From NCBI GenBank assembly GCA_002286715.1, contig NSJX01000001.1, positions 2,781,929 through 2,845,928 of the forward strand: DNA of 64,000 bases. Direction: 5' to 3'. Position numbers and translations under genes: made by a program. Shown piece by piece: positions 24,481 to 36,867 of this stretch. Below the pieces are notes generated by a model. The model was not told the origin of the DNA. It saw only the letters and a list, made by a program, of their open reading frames with translations, and ran no database searches. This DNA comes from Dentipellis sp. KUC8613 (taxonomy: Eukaryota > Basidiomycota > Agaricomycetes > Russulales > Hericiaceae). The first letter of the stretch is position 1. Each line of letters begins with the position of its first letter.

Positions 24481-26570
24481 TTACAATTTATGGTTCCCGT
24501 TAACGGCCGGAGTATCCGGGATTTTCATGTTGAGCGCAGGTCCTGCGAGCAACTCAGCGTTCTCGGCAGTATACGGCAGGTATCTAGCTGCGAATTGCGG
24601 CTCTTGTCTATAGAAAATGAAACACAGTTCATTTTAGCTAAGAAAGGAATGGCATCGTGTAAGAAAGATGACGCACTCCTTAGGGACATGGATAGAGCTG
24701 CGCAGGTGCGTGAAACCATCAAAGGAGTATTTCATGATCTGGTACCCATCTGGAAACCATGGTGTTAGCAGGACCGACAAAATATGAACAGATACAAAAC
24801 TCACATCCAGATTCGCCCATGCCGGAGAAGGGCAGTTCATTCACTGGAGTGCGTCGATCAGACAGGAATTCGAGGTTTTATGTGTAGTCACGAACCAGCA
24901 AGCTGTTGGAACGTATCGTTGAAGATAAGATTGCCGCTCCTTGTTCTATCGATCACTAAATTTATCGTTGTTAATTATTGAAGACAGGATGAGGCAAAGT
25001 ACTGACGCTTCTGCTTGACCTCTGGGTCTTCTGTGAAGCAATAGAGTACTAGCGGGTGGGACCTATGATGAGACGGAGGTGAGTAACTTCGAGAGAATAC
25101 TATAAGTAAACAGATGCCCACCTGTTATTGATGAATTCTACCGCATCATCTATGGTATCGACGGGGACGATAGGCAAGAATGGGCCAAAGATTTCTCTGG
25201 ATCTCTTGTTGGCTTTGTGGTCTCAATATGAAAAAGGAAACCTGACGTACTCTTCTAGCATCGAATCCCCATCCTGAACGTTCTTGATAACTGTAGGCGC
25301 GAAGACTCTCTTTCCGTCGGTCCCGCCGCCAAGGACAATTTCGCCTTTCGTCCGCGCAAGCATACTCTGCAATCGGTCGTAGTGATAGTCGTTGACGATA
25401 TGACCCAACGTCCCCGACCCGAGTGGACCGTTAGGGAAGAACTGGTTATACACCTCCTTCAGGGCTTCGATAAACGCATCCTGTGCGCTGCGTGGGATGA
25501 GAACGTAGTCCGGGCACACGCAGATCTGAGGATCGGGTTAGATCACGATGATCGTGAGCGCTCAAAGAGGTATTGCACTTGCCTGTCCAGCATTCGTGCA
25601 CTTCCCATAGAACGTACGCTTCGCAGCGATCTTGAGATCGTAGTTCGAATCGACTACAACGGGCGATTTTCCGCCGAGTTCGAGGGTGACAGGCGTTAAA
25701 TGCTTTGCCGCCGCAGCGGCGATGATCCTGGCCACGCGCCCGTTACCCGTGTAGAAAACTTGAATCGCGGCATCAACGTGAGGATACGAAGAACAGGTTA
25801 GTGGACATACTGTGATCCCACTTCAACTTCAGTACTTCGGTCGTTTCCTCCACGCCCCCATTGACTACGCGGTATGCCGACGGGTCGAGGTATTTCGGAA
25901 ACAATTCCGCGAGAAGCTGTGAGTAGTGTGAACTGATTTCGGAGGGTTTCACCACTGCACAGCAGCCAGCTGCAATGGCGCCGATAAGGGGTTGAAGGGA
26001 GAGAACCATCGGATAGTTCCAGGGCCTATAGAGCGCACAAACGCGTCGCGCGCAGGGGGATCAGCCATTCAGGAAGAGCATATTCTCCGCATGCTCACGC
26101 GGTCGCACGGCGTAGATCCCACGCATAGAGAGCAAAAGTCACACTCACGCGATAACGAGCACGACGCCGACGGGCGTCTTGTAGAGTGTAGATCCCCACG
26201 ACTGCTGCCACGCCGCCTCGACATGGACAGGCTCTGGCTTCGCCCACTCATCGAGTTGCTCTGCGCTCTTAATACTCCGTTCGACAATGGGTCCGACTTC
26301 GCCAAGCAGGGTCTCAAGCGGGGCCTTGTTGAGGTCCGCCTTGAGCGCAGCGACGAATGCGTCCTTATTCTCCTGCGCCAAGCGGGCGAGCTGGTGTAAC
26401 TGGTGCTTGCGCCAGGCAAGCGGCCGCGCAAGCCCGCTACGGAATGACTTCTGTAGAGTCTCATATATCTGGAAGATTCCCGGTACGGATTAGTGGAGAG
26501 TTTGACTTCGCATGCAAAGAATACGCACCTCCGGCAACGCGCTAATGGGAGTGGGTTGAAAGGGAGTCAT
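24481..26570 (-). CDS. ALDH3-type aldehyde dehydrogenase, paralogue 2
   Basis: Start [14 protein letters not shown], then [27 protein letters not shown] followed across an intron by a PW-x-P motif, [12 protein letters not shown] (Glu), [17 protein letters not shown] (catalytic Cys), [54 protein letters not shown], and [18 protein letters not shown] before TAA at 24481. Intron positions match paralogue 1, so the pair arose by tandem duplication. It should be an NAD(P)+-dependent aldehyde dehydrogenase like its neighbour, with a different substrate or expression window likely but not visible. Confidence 0.92.
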
Positions 26571-27358
26571 CTTGGACGCGAACCAGGAGGGTGAGATGTG
26601 GAGATGTATTGACCGCGATGGGACTTTTATCGAGCCAAGGAAGGATGGCGATGTTTTCGGCTTCCCGTCGTGACGCACCTGACAGATTTGCTGACTTCCA
26701 CCGAGTCCGACTCAAGTCCGTACTAGACCCTAAACATCATTCATCTCTCCAAAAGGCATGATTCTCTTGCAGCTCTCGCCATCGACCTCTACATGGGCTA
26801 GATTGAAGTTCTCTGCGAGGACGAGGGTGGTATTGAATGAAAGGGGGTTCGTCCATATGTCGCAAGACAAACTCGGGGACGCGGGCGAAAAATGGTAACA
26901 AATTATGGCGGAAATTCGGCCAACGGAGGCGCGTTCCTGAACCATTTCGGCCGCATCTTGATCCAAAATCCAGAATTTGTCCCAAGAAACTCGTCCAATC
27001 CGTGCCGGCCGGCCCGGGCCGCGGAGACAAATGCGCTCAGTCGCGGGCTGAAGCGCTGAACATTTCGTTCATCAATTCCCTGCAGTAGACTTGGCGGATA
27101 TGACAAGATGTTCAACACATGATTCTCTTTCCCTAACCACTGACTTTCTCCTATCGTTTTCGCTAATTCCGTGACATAGCTGCCGCAAGAACCGCCTTGA
27201 AGCCGCCTTCGGGGCGCTCATGCCGTACAAACCTGATGCTGAGTACACACTTCCTGAATACGGCACCGTAAACACTCTTTCTTGTAGGCGCGCCGTCGCC
27301 AAAGCAAATCCACATCTACTTTCTATACTCGGGCTCTGAGGCTCCGGAGTCGACGTCC
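26571..27358. other. divergent intergenic region, ALDH2 and WD40-kinase gene
   Basis: A bidirectional promoter region. A short GC-rich palindromic stretch (CCGGCCGGCCCGGGCCGCGG) lies near 27003-27022. No supported gene. Confidence 0.5.
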
Positions 27359-30300
27359 ATGTCGAGCGCAGGTTCGGCGACGAGGGATGATGACGGATCA
27401 AAGGGTGTAGGTGAGCTGGGGCATTCGTCTTTGATTTATGATCCAACTCATATCTCAAGCCAGTCTCCTTTCTACGACTCATCAAAGCTCCTGAGAAGGG
27501 TGTCAGCAACTGGTACCGATCGGTCAAAATCTCTCCCGATGGCAGCACCATTGCGACTGCTGGGGAGAACCATCTGGTACGTATCTGGGATCCCAGCACG
27601 GCAGCCAGCATCGCGACTCTTCGAGGCCATACCGACTGGGTACTCTGTCTCGCATACGCTCCTAATGGCCTCATTCTGACTTCCGGTTCGTACGACGGAA
27701 CCATTCGTGTCTGGGATACTACGACGTGGACGAACGTAGGGGAGCCACTGAAGTCAGATGGTGGGCCCGTTCGTGACATTGCATTCTGCCCCGATGGCAG
27801 CCAGTTCATCTCTTCCAGCTCGACTTCCATCGGCATCACCGTCTGGAGCACGGAGAATTTCTCGCAGGTCGGAGAGCCTATCAAAGGGCACGATAGGCCG
27901 GTTACGACAGTCGACTTTTCCCTCGACGGTTCTTTCTTTGCTTCGGGCTGTGCTGGCGGATCAATTATTCTCTGGGACGCGAGTACGAGAACGATGCTCG
28001 GGAAGCCGCTTCTCGGCCACACGAACGAAGTCCATAGGGTCTTGTTTAGCCAGGACGGTAGCAGGATTGCATCTGCCTCAGAAGACCACACCGTGCGCCT
28101 TTGGGACACTTCCTCGGGTAATCCCTTGGCAGTATTTGAGGGACACAGCGAGGCTGTGCGGTCACTCGTATTCATTCCCTCCACATCAATACTCGTCTCG
28201 GGCTCCGTCGATACAACCTTGCGTCTATGGCACATAGACAAGAAAATGGCCATCGGAGATCCTGTGAAGGACCACACCAGCACCGTCACTGGAGTTGACT
28301 GCTCACGCGACGGGCAGCTCCTAGTATCTTCATCCGTCGATTGCACTGTTCGCATGTGGCATTTCAACCGAAACGTCTTCCCCAGGCCGTATCTCGTGGA
28401 CGTGCCCAGCAATGCAGGCACCCTGCCATTCGGCGCCCTCTATCGCGATGGAATTGTTTCTGCATCTGTACCTAATGCCCCTGGCTTATTCCGTGGCCAC
28501 GCAAATTGGGTCAACGCTGTTGCATTCTCGCCGGACGGAGCCACTGTCGCCTCAGGCGCGGACGACAGGACCGTGCGAATCTGGACAACAGACGGCGACC
28601 ACTCAGAACTCCACTGTTTGGAAACGAATGGTCAAAAAGCACGCGTTCAGTGCGTCGCATTCTCCCCGGATGGGAAAACACTGGCGTCAGCATCTAATGC
28701 GGTATGGCTATGGGACACTACCACCGGAAAATCCACTGGGCGACTCATGTGGAGCCAAGCCGACATCATCTATGCAGTCGTGTTCTCGCACGACGGACTG
28801 AGAGTCCTGGCCGGCGGGAACGATGCGACGGTTAGAGTATGGGACCCAGCCGCAGGTGAGGTCGTTGGCAAAACTTATGAACGTCACAAGGGCACCGTCT
28901 ATTCTTTAGACATCACTGCTGCAGGATTAGTTGCGTCTGCATCGGCGGATGAAACAGTCCACCTATGGGACACCGATCCTTTAGCTGTTGCTCGTGCGCC
29001 TCTGAAGGGTCATAGCGGAGAAGTTCGGGCAGCGAAGTTCACTCCTGACGGAAAGGTCCTCGCATCTGCTTCGGAGGATTGGACTATGCGTCTCTGGGAC
29101 GTCGAATCCGGCACTACTATCGTGATCCTGAAAGGCCATACCAGTGTCGTTCGCTCGATTGCGTTCTCCCCAGAAGGCCGGATCCTGGCTTCTTGCAGCG
29201 TAGACGAAACGGTCCGTCTGTGGGACACGAAACAAGGAACCGCGATCGGTGCTCCGCTTCGACATCCTCCGGGAACCCAGATGATGACATTCGCCGCCTT
29301 GGACATCTCGGCCGATGGGAGAAAGATGGCAGCTGGATCGTGGAACAAGATCGTTTATCTGTGGGACATACAGATATCCGTTGAACACCAACGGCCTTCT
29401 AGACTCGAGCAGTGCGAATTCGACACGGATACGGGAATCTCACATACTATTTCAGTTGAAGAGGTTATGAATACTCCGAGCTCGGCGCTCTATCCCTCAC
29501 CGCTTCCTGTGCGTAGGCAACTCCTTTCTATGACTTCGATTTATTGAAGTAAAAATGCCCAGGTTCACTTGGGAGATTCCTCGACCGCGGGACAGTCTCT
29601 GAGCCCACCCGACACACAACCTAGCACAGCGTCAGTGGCCACCACAGCGACCGAGCCGAGGAGCATAGATGACATAATTCGAAGCCCTCAACCGATTCCG
29701 CAAGAATCAGGTATTATTATTTACGATCATCTCAATTATCTCAATCCTCATTTCGTACCCTAATGTAGCCCAGGATCTACTTTTGAGCGTGCCAGCGCGC
29801 TCAGTCTCTATCTCGCGACGTGCCTCACCAGACCCATTGGGTGGCTCCGCCAGCACGGTCACACCAGTCGCAACCCCTCTAGAGACAGTGGCTAGATTGT
29901 CCGTTGATAGGGTACCGGAGCGATCGCGTCCCGCCTCACGTGGTATCGTGCCTTCCGCGGGCGATTCCTCAAGCCAAGTGGTCATTCGTGAGGACAGGGC
30001 TCGAGGTCAACAGGAGCAAGACCGGTCGCCCTTGACTATATGGTGGAACAATTTTAGCATGCGCAACCGAAGAGAGTCTTTAAGCCCTGCGGCGTCAACC
30101 GTTATGCGGTCTCCAGATCAGTCAGAACGGTTCGTCGAGACACGGCGCGTAAGTCATGCACTAGCCGCCTTCTCCAAATGCTGATGAAATCGAACAGCGC
30201 GTCGTGCGCGCTGCTAATTCCGTACTTGGAACCACCGTTGATCTTGCCCATGACGCTCTTGCATCTGGCGTCGACCTATTGAACCTAGCCCCCGTCCCCG

Positions 30301-32325
30301 GGCTTGCTTCGGCGGGACACATACTGCTTGACATCTGGAATGCATTTCAAAAAGTTCAGGTACATTCTTCGGCTGTATTGATTCCTCGCCGAGCACTGAA
30401 CCCCTCGTCCACTGCAGACTAATCGCTCGGCATGTCAGGAGCTGACAAAACGCTGCGCCGATCTCCTCATTTCCGTCAGAGAAGAGATCGTGGATGCAGG
30501 GCAAGACGTCAGTGAAGAATTGCGCGCGCCGATTGATAAACTGCACGAGTGCGCGTCATAATCTCCGCTGACTTGCTTGTTGCTCACCTGTTGCAGGACG
30601 TTCCAAGAAGTCCTGCTTCTAATGATGAAGCAAGTAGAGCTGCCGTTCTTGAGACGATATCTGGGGCGCGATAAGATCCTGACGGAGATCAATGACTGCG
30701 ACGCTTCGTTGAAGAGAGCCTTAGACATGTTCAGTGTGAGTGGTTATTGTTTTGTTTTTCGGAGACCTTGTTCTAAGCTATGTTCGTCTTCAGCTTTCGG
30801 TCCAAATTAGGACGCTCAAATTAATGCAATCCGGATTGAAATCCAATTTCAGAATCATCGGGAATAGACGAGAATCATTGTCAAGGAACAGGGTAGGCTT
30901 TCACGACCACCTGTAGCTTCTGCAAGAATTCATGCATACTCCTCAGGTGGCGGCAGAACTGCAAACCATCCGAGATCAGCAGAACGAACAAGATCGGATC
31001 CAAGACTTGACACATCTCCGCCAGTTGCTACGCGCGGCCGTCCAGACGAACGATGATCTGACCATGGTGGAGATCCTGCAAATCGGCCGAGATGAAATGC
31101 CAGACGCTATGAATGCCCTCGAACGAACACTTCAAAACTCTGTCTTATCAAGCACAGAGGACGACCGACTACCGCAAGACGAGCGAAGGCGAGATCGCCT
31201 TTTGGCTCGCATCGGACTACGCCGCGAATCGGAGCGCAATACTCCTTCTCCAGCGCCATCAACCGAAAGCATTGATCGCGAATTTGTGCAAAGTGGCGTC
31301 GAGGCACTTCGACGACTCACCCTCCGGCAAGGTGATGTACCTGAACTCCCTAGTTGGACTATCACGCGATTCGAGATCGACATTGAGCGAAGCATCGGGA
31401 TTGGGTCCTTCAGTACCGTTTACAGAGGAACCTGGAGAAATCGTACTGTCGCAATCAAGATGCTGGCCGATGCAACCCCGAAGAACCTCTTCGTAAAGGA
31501 GGCCGAGCTGTGGAAGACATTTTCTCACCCAAATATTGTACCCCTCCTTGGCGCTTCGTCTGCGTCGAGCAACCCTCCGTGGTTCTTCGTCAGCCCGTAC
31601 TACAAACATGGTAATTTAGTCAAGTTTTTGAAGGACCTTCCAGTCGTGCACGAGGCGATTATCCTTCGCTGCATGCAGGAAATTGCTGTGGGCATGGTGT
31701 ATCTACATGAGCACGATATACTCCACGGTGATCTGAAGGTGTGTACTGTCAGCCTTCGTCAGGCGACTCTTATACCCTTTTCTGTCTAGGCCGTCAACGT
31801 CCTTGTTGACGATAACATGGGCTGTGTCATCACGGACTTCGGTCAAAGCGAAATGAGGTCCGAGGTCTTCCGTCTCTCTAGACAGCCGGTGACCCGTACG
31901 AGTTTTTCCGTACCTCTTCCTGCATTGGCGGTACGCTAATGATTGAATAGGGGGTACCTTGCGGTGGCAAGCCCCAGAACTCATGCGAGGGGCAAGCGTC
32001 ATGACGCGGGAAATAGACGTATATGCATATGCAATTACATGTGTCGAGATCCTGTCGAAGGGTGGGCTTCCTTGGCCCCTTCAGGACGACGAAGCCGTAC
32101 GCCATCTAGTGCTTGGTAAGACAATCTTCTACACACGCTGTGCTAAAACTGACATCACATATTATTTCCGAAGTCAAGAATCAAGCACCGCCCATAGTTT
32201 GGGACAATGTTGCTCTGTCAGGGCCTTTGAGCGAGATTCTTGCAGCGTGTTGGAATGCAGATCCCACTCAACGACCATCTTTTGGGCAAGCACTAGAGAA
32301 CCTGCGACAGTTGAGATTACGTTGA
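27359..32325 (+). CDS. WD40 - four-helix bundle - protein kinase fusion protein
   Basis: Twelve exons join in one frame to about 1456 residues: 27359-27410, 27464-29508, 29563-29710, 29769-30148, 30198-30359, 30418-30548, 30597-30735, 30794-30892, 30947-31738, 31790-31895, 31951-32115, 32174-32325. Residues 40-680 hold about 14 WD40 units (VRIWD, IRVWD, IILWD, VRLWD and so on), enough for two seven-bladed propellers. A Ser/Pro-rich linker follows. Residues 880-1045 resemble the MLKL N-terminal helical bundle. A TKL-like kinase is at 1195-1456: GIGSFSTVY P-loop, VAIKML Lys about 1223, HGDLKAVN catalytic Asp about 1314, DFG about 1332, GTLRWQAPELM activation segment; it looks catalytically complete. 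The fusion rests on a phase-0 intron (29509-29562) that removes the TGA ending the WD40 frame, and on no ATG in the downstream frame until about 30058. Otherwise these are two genes, with WD40 ending at 29547. Confidence 0.72.
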
Positions 32326-32473
32326 CGAAAACCTCGTTACGAACTCGAGCATGAGCACATCATATCTTTGAAACTCGCACGGCGCATTTATCACAGGACA
32401 TCGTTGTATTACATTCAAAGACTAGCACGCCACCAAGATACAGTTGTGGTTTTACGGATCAAAGCTCGATAGC

Positions 32474-35400
32474 TCAAAAAGATCGTTCAAAATTGTTGAG
32501 TTCTTTTTGTACGTTCTCCAAAGTCGTGCGGCGGGCAACGACTTCCTCGCGACGACTAACCACGTCCGGATCCTCGGCAAGATACTTGGCACACCGCTCC
32601 GCTGCATCTTGATCGGCCAACTTGAGCTCGCTGATCAAGAATGTGTGGAGGTCCGTCATGACTCTGAGCATATAGACGAAGCAATAACTCAGCGAACGCT
32701 AGAATGCCAGACACTTCAACATACCCTCTGACAAACTTCAGATCAATGAACATCGGGACGTAGTCCGTGATACGCTGTAGAGAAAAGCATCAGAGCTCGA
32801 TCCTATCTGCAAGAGCAGCGTTCACTGACCTTATACGAAACCTGGAAAAAGCTTCGAACCTCCGCCATGATCTGCATCTCGGTCTCGAACTCGTCTGCCT
32901 TGTGCAGCTTTCCTAGGTCGCTAGCCGTCAGGCCAGTGTAGCCTGCTGCCGCGAGGTGCTGCAAAGCGAGTGCAATGGGGTCGGGGGATGGCGTGGCCGC
33001 GCTTGACGCCCTGCTGCCACCTCTGGGCAAAGCCGCAGTAGCTTCCTGTGACACTCTCGTCGAGCCCCTTCCACCGGCAGCACGGCTTTGTTTATACCTT
33101 GTCAACCACTTCTCCTCGCAGGACTGAAGGTAGTGACTATTCTGCGTGTAAGGAGTCCGCTCGGCTTCCAGCGCGGCATCGATGAACGCCCGACAATCAG
33201 CAAAATGTCTTTTCACCAATTCCTCGACGCAGAATCTATTATATAAAGGAGGCGGTGAGCACTTGTCTTGCATATAAGCCACGATACTCACCGAACGTGG
33301 GAGTGAAGGTATTCCCAACGACCGAACTTGACCGCGACGCACTTCAGCAGAATTCTAAGAACATTTCTCTCTACCCGAGTGAAGCAAGCGTCAGCCGCCG
33401 AGGGCCATCGGCCCTGAGACTGAGCGATCAACGTGACTTTGGCCGGGAAGGGGACATTGTTGGGTAGCTCACGGGTAATGGATCTGAGAGTCCAAAATAG
33501 CGTCGACTTATGTGTCTCGAATTACTTGAGCAGCGGCGTACCTTTCTATGTGCTTCTGCATGTCGTCCAGATAGATCGGGTCCATGACCATATCCTCGTC
33601 GATAGCTTCATCCTCGCTGAGTACAAGACTCCCACTTGGGAACGGAGAGAACCCCTCTTTTCTTGTCCGTGCACGGAAGTTTGGAGCCGTCGCGCGTATA
33701 TCGAGCTTGAACCTCAAAAATGCTTCGCGATTCTCCTGGATCAGGTTCTCTCGCCCCTGGTTCCCTTTGACATAGTCATTGACTTCGTCGCAGAATGAAT
33801 TCAAAAGGCTAAGCGATTGATGAACATATGAATCAGTGAAGTGATCACAATTCTTAGAGATCTCCGTTATATGGCTTACCTCAACATATAAGATGCCGGT
33901 TCCGTGGTAATGACCTCTGGGAGACTAGAAAGATCGCGGTTGCACTGCATCAATCGATTCGCGGTCTCTTCACGGAGCTTCGGAAGCCTTGAATGAAGCA
34001 AATTCAGACATATAGTCGGACAAAATATGACAAAAAAATCGCCGACCTCTCGCGAATGATCTTCTCTAAGAGGGGACTTAGAGTCGCAAGGAGGTTCTTG
34101 ACACCGAACCTATTTTTGTGCGTGGAATCACACCATGGTTTGTTCGTATCGAAATATTGCGCTTCGGCACGACGAGCTTCATCATATGTTATTCCCTTCT
34201 CTCGGTCATCGTCGTCGGGCTGGCGGGTGCAGAAGTACCCGTGAAGAAGGGCCTTGTTGCGTCCCTCGATGACATCGAGGTATAGCTCGCGCGACTTCGA
34301 TCCTTTGCCAACGACATCTGGCTTCGTAATTACGCCTTTCCAGCCAAAATGAGAACACTGTTAATTGGACCGAAGGTGAAGGAGAGCTACCTATAGTTCT
34401 CTTCCCTTGAGGGTCAGCATCTCGGGCAAGAGTCAGGGCTCTCTGGTTATCAATATCATCTAATATATATCAGCAGCCAGACAATGTGATAGCAGTGCGG
34501 AAACAGCATACCAGACATCGGGACGGTGACCAAGATAAGCGAGTTTCCCTTGATATGATCGACGACTAGTTGTTCGACGAGGGTCACGAGGGTGGGATCT
34601 TCCGCCACCTGGATGAGACCTTTATGTCGGATTAAATACTGACAGTATTGTAGGAGCGTGGGTTCTGACTCACCGGGCAGATCTATGAAAGACAGGTCGG
34701 TGAGCTTTGGTCCTTCAAGGTCAACGCAGACGACATTGCGCGAAAATAGCAGGGCCTTCGTGTTCGACTTTATTCCTGCTTTGATTTGCTCCGCAGACAT
34801 GTGCAAGAAGTCGTGCGACTGGACACTCGGGTTTAGAACGGCGGCCTGCGCGCGCCGGAGCGCAAGCTCCACCTTCCCGGGATCCGTAATCCGTGGCCCA
34901 AACGGTAATTCAGACACGTCCTTCTGCGACGATATTTCAGTTGATATACATGATAGGAACAACTAGCGAGTCATTACCTTCTTTTGACCGTCGGCCTCAT
35001 ACTCCCAGCGGATTGATATCTGGCAGGACCATTTCTCCGTCGAGGACGACATGCGACATTCCATGGGGCATCTTGTGCAAGTCCCAGCATCACGCGGCAC
35101 GGTAATCTGAGAGGAACATCAAGACACATAACTCGGGAGAGAGATGTTTCGAAGCGCACCTCTGATATAGCTTCTACAACGCTGCTCTTCCCTACAATTT
35201 TCACGAAGGATCGCAATCAGCTGAATTGACAAATCACCTGTAAAGAAAGAACGATGCCTACCGGCTGATTGGTTGCCGATGACCACTACTCGAGGTACGT
35301 CAACTACAGCCTGGGCACTGGGATAATTTCGTTGGTGAGATGACAGTCGATAGAGGAGGAGACGTACCCGATGGCTCTCAACTTCTGCACAAGTTGAAGC

Positions 35401-35498
35401 AGCTCTTTTCTAGTTTCAGCGTACTTCGTGCTCGAGAGTTGAGTCGAGGTCACCCTCGCGGATGGCTTCGGAGGTTTTGAAGGCGTAGTAGAAAACAT
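32474..35498 (-). CDS. dynamin-like large GTPase, paralogue 2
   Basis: Start MFSTTPSKPPKPSARVTSTQ, then YAETRKELLQLVQKLRAIG, the P-loop GNQSAG + KSSVVEAIS, TVPRDAGTCTRCPMECRMSS, DLSFIDLPG, VITKPDVVGKG, the middle domain, FVRG and NVQKELNNFERSF before TGA at 32474. All GTPase motifs are intact. The acidic middle-domain insertion is short (SEDEAIDEDMVMD). It is the most diverged of the three paralogues and is encoded opposite to paralogue 1 but alongside paralogue 3. Its 3' end is 148 bp from the 3' end of the WD40-kinase gene. Predicted membrane-assembling GTPase of Mx/dynamin type; role unknown. Confidence 0.92.
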
Positions 35499-36867
35499 TT
35501 TGACAAGAGGAAAAAGGGACAGGATGCTTGGCACAGGTTCGAGCAGCAGAGACTCGAGGAAAATATGGAGCACGACTCGTGTTCGGGCGAGACCAAAGAA
35601 TTATAAATGGCCATCCAGCGAAAACAGTAGACGTTGCAGATCTGATCCAGAAGCGTAAGAGAATATCGTCACCAGTGGATCATCTGGCGAAGTGTTCAAC
35701 TTCCACAATGACCAACAAGGTGACCAACCGGTGAGGATAGGCTACAAAATGGCAGATCTGTGGAGGCTGCACATCTGTCAGTCTGACTTTATAATGGCAG
35801 ACATAGAGACAGAGATTGCAACCAAGAGTCGTGAGCTCTGAGCTGGAGGAGATATACATTAAGCAAGTAGGGATGAAGGCGTTGGGACTCACAGAGCATT
35901 CCTTCTCAGACTATACTGATTATTGCCACTATTCGAGTATATGAGAGGTGGAGGGCTTCATTCTCTGCGAGGACGATTTCGACAGAAATAGCGAGGATAG
36001 GAAAAGTGTCTCCGAAGCAGCATGTTTCGACTTGAATTTGACGCTAGAACCGTGACGAGGATTTCCAAATTCGAGAAGAGACTGTGCTTGCGGATCTGCA
36101 TTTTCCGGAAACACTGGCAAAGCAGGGAAGCAGTCCAATGAGACGCCTAGTGCTGAATCAAGTCATTCGGCATACGTACTCGTTGGCAACGTATGCTCCC
36201 CTTCGGCACAGATCGCGAACGGTGTGAGTCCTTGAATCCAAAAAGTATCAGTAAGTTGGAGATGGAACGGCAATTTCAACGAGGCGTTCATGAGTATCGT
36301 GCTGCTAGTCGAGTGCCATGACTCTTCGCGGTGTCTGCATGATAGTGGAAGTGGCTCATCGTGGCTTGCGTCGAAGTGTGCAGCCGCTGGCAGCTTCGCT
36401 ATGGCCGCGCTCTCAGTCGCGGCGCTCAGCTTCCTTTTGTGATCCGAGTCACGACAGGTAAAATGCTTCCGGTGGCTTCTGTCGAGCGATGTCCATGTTC
36501 GATGTTCTTGCATCATGTTCGACAGCTAATGATGGGCCAGAAGAGGATATCTAGACGTGCAAGTTGCTTCCTGTCACGGTAACGTTCAAGTTGGTGCTGG
36601 CTGCTTGCCGGAGAAGGCGATGCAGCAATGCTGCCCCCCTCCTCCTCCTCCTCCTCCTCCTCCTCCACTGGCCCATAGTTGGCTCTACCCGATGTGAGGA
36701 ATTGCCAATGGATCTCCTACTAGTAACATCAGCAAGAGTATAGCGAGAATTTTCCCTTTCTAGAACAGCGAATAATAAATCATGTCTGATTTACTTGTAC
36801 ATTTGTACATCACTGGCGCAAGCTGGTGTTAGGACCGCAAAAGGTTGTGAAATAAGGGGGTCGGAAT
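35499..36867. other. intergenic region between dynamins 2 and 3
   Basis: Minus-strand frames at 35929-36138 and 36163-36516 could be two exons of a small gene (joined by a 36-nt GT..AG gap), but they match nothing I know and the intron would be very short. A CCT microsatellite lies at 36638-36666. I do not call a gene. Confidence 0.4.
36638..36666. repeat. (CCT)n trinucleotide microsatellite
   Basis: About ten uninterrupted CCT units in a non-coding stretch upstream of dynamin 2 and downstream of dynamin 3. Confidence 0.9.

Noticed and set aside
27072..28421. A 449-codon open frame on the minus strand
   Set aside because: It lies exactly antisense to the WD40 repeats; its length follows from the codon bias of the plus-strand repeats. 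No domain and no splice support.
35929..36516. A two-exon gene between dynamins 2 and 3
   Set aside because: The linking intron would be about 36 nt and neither exon shows a recognisable feature; kept only as a note.
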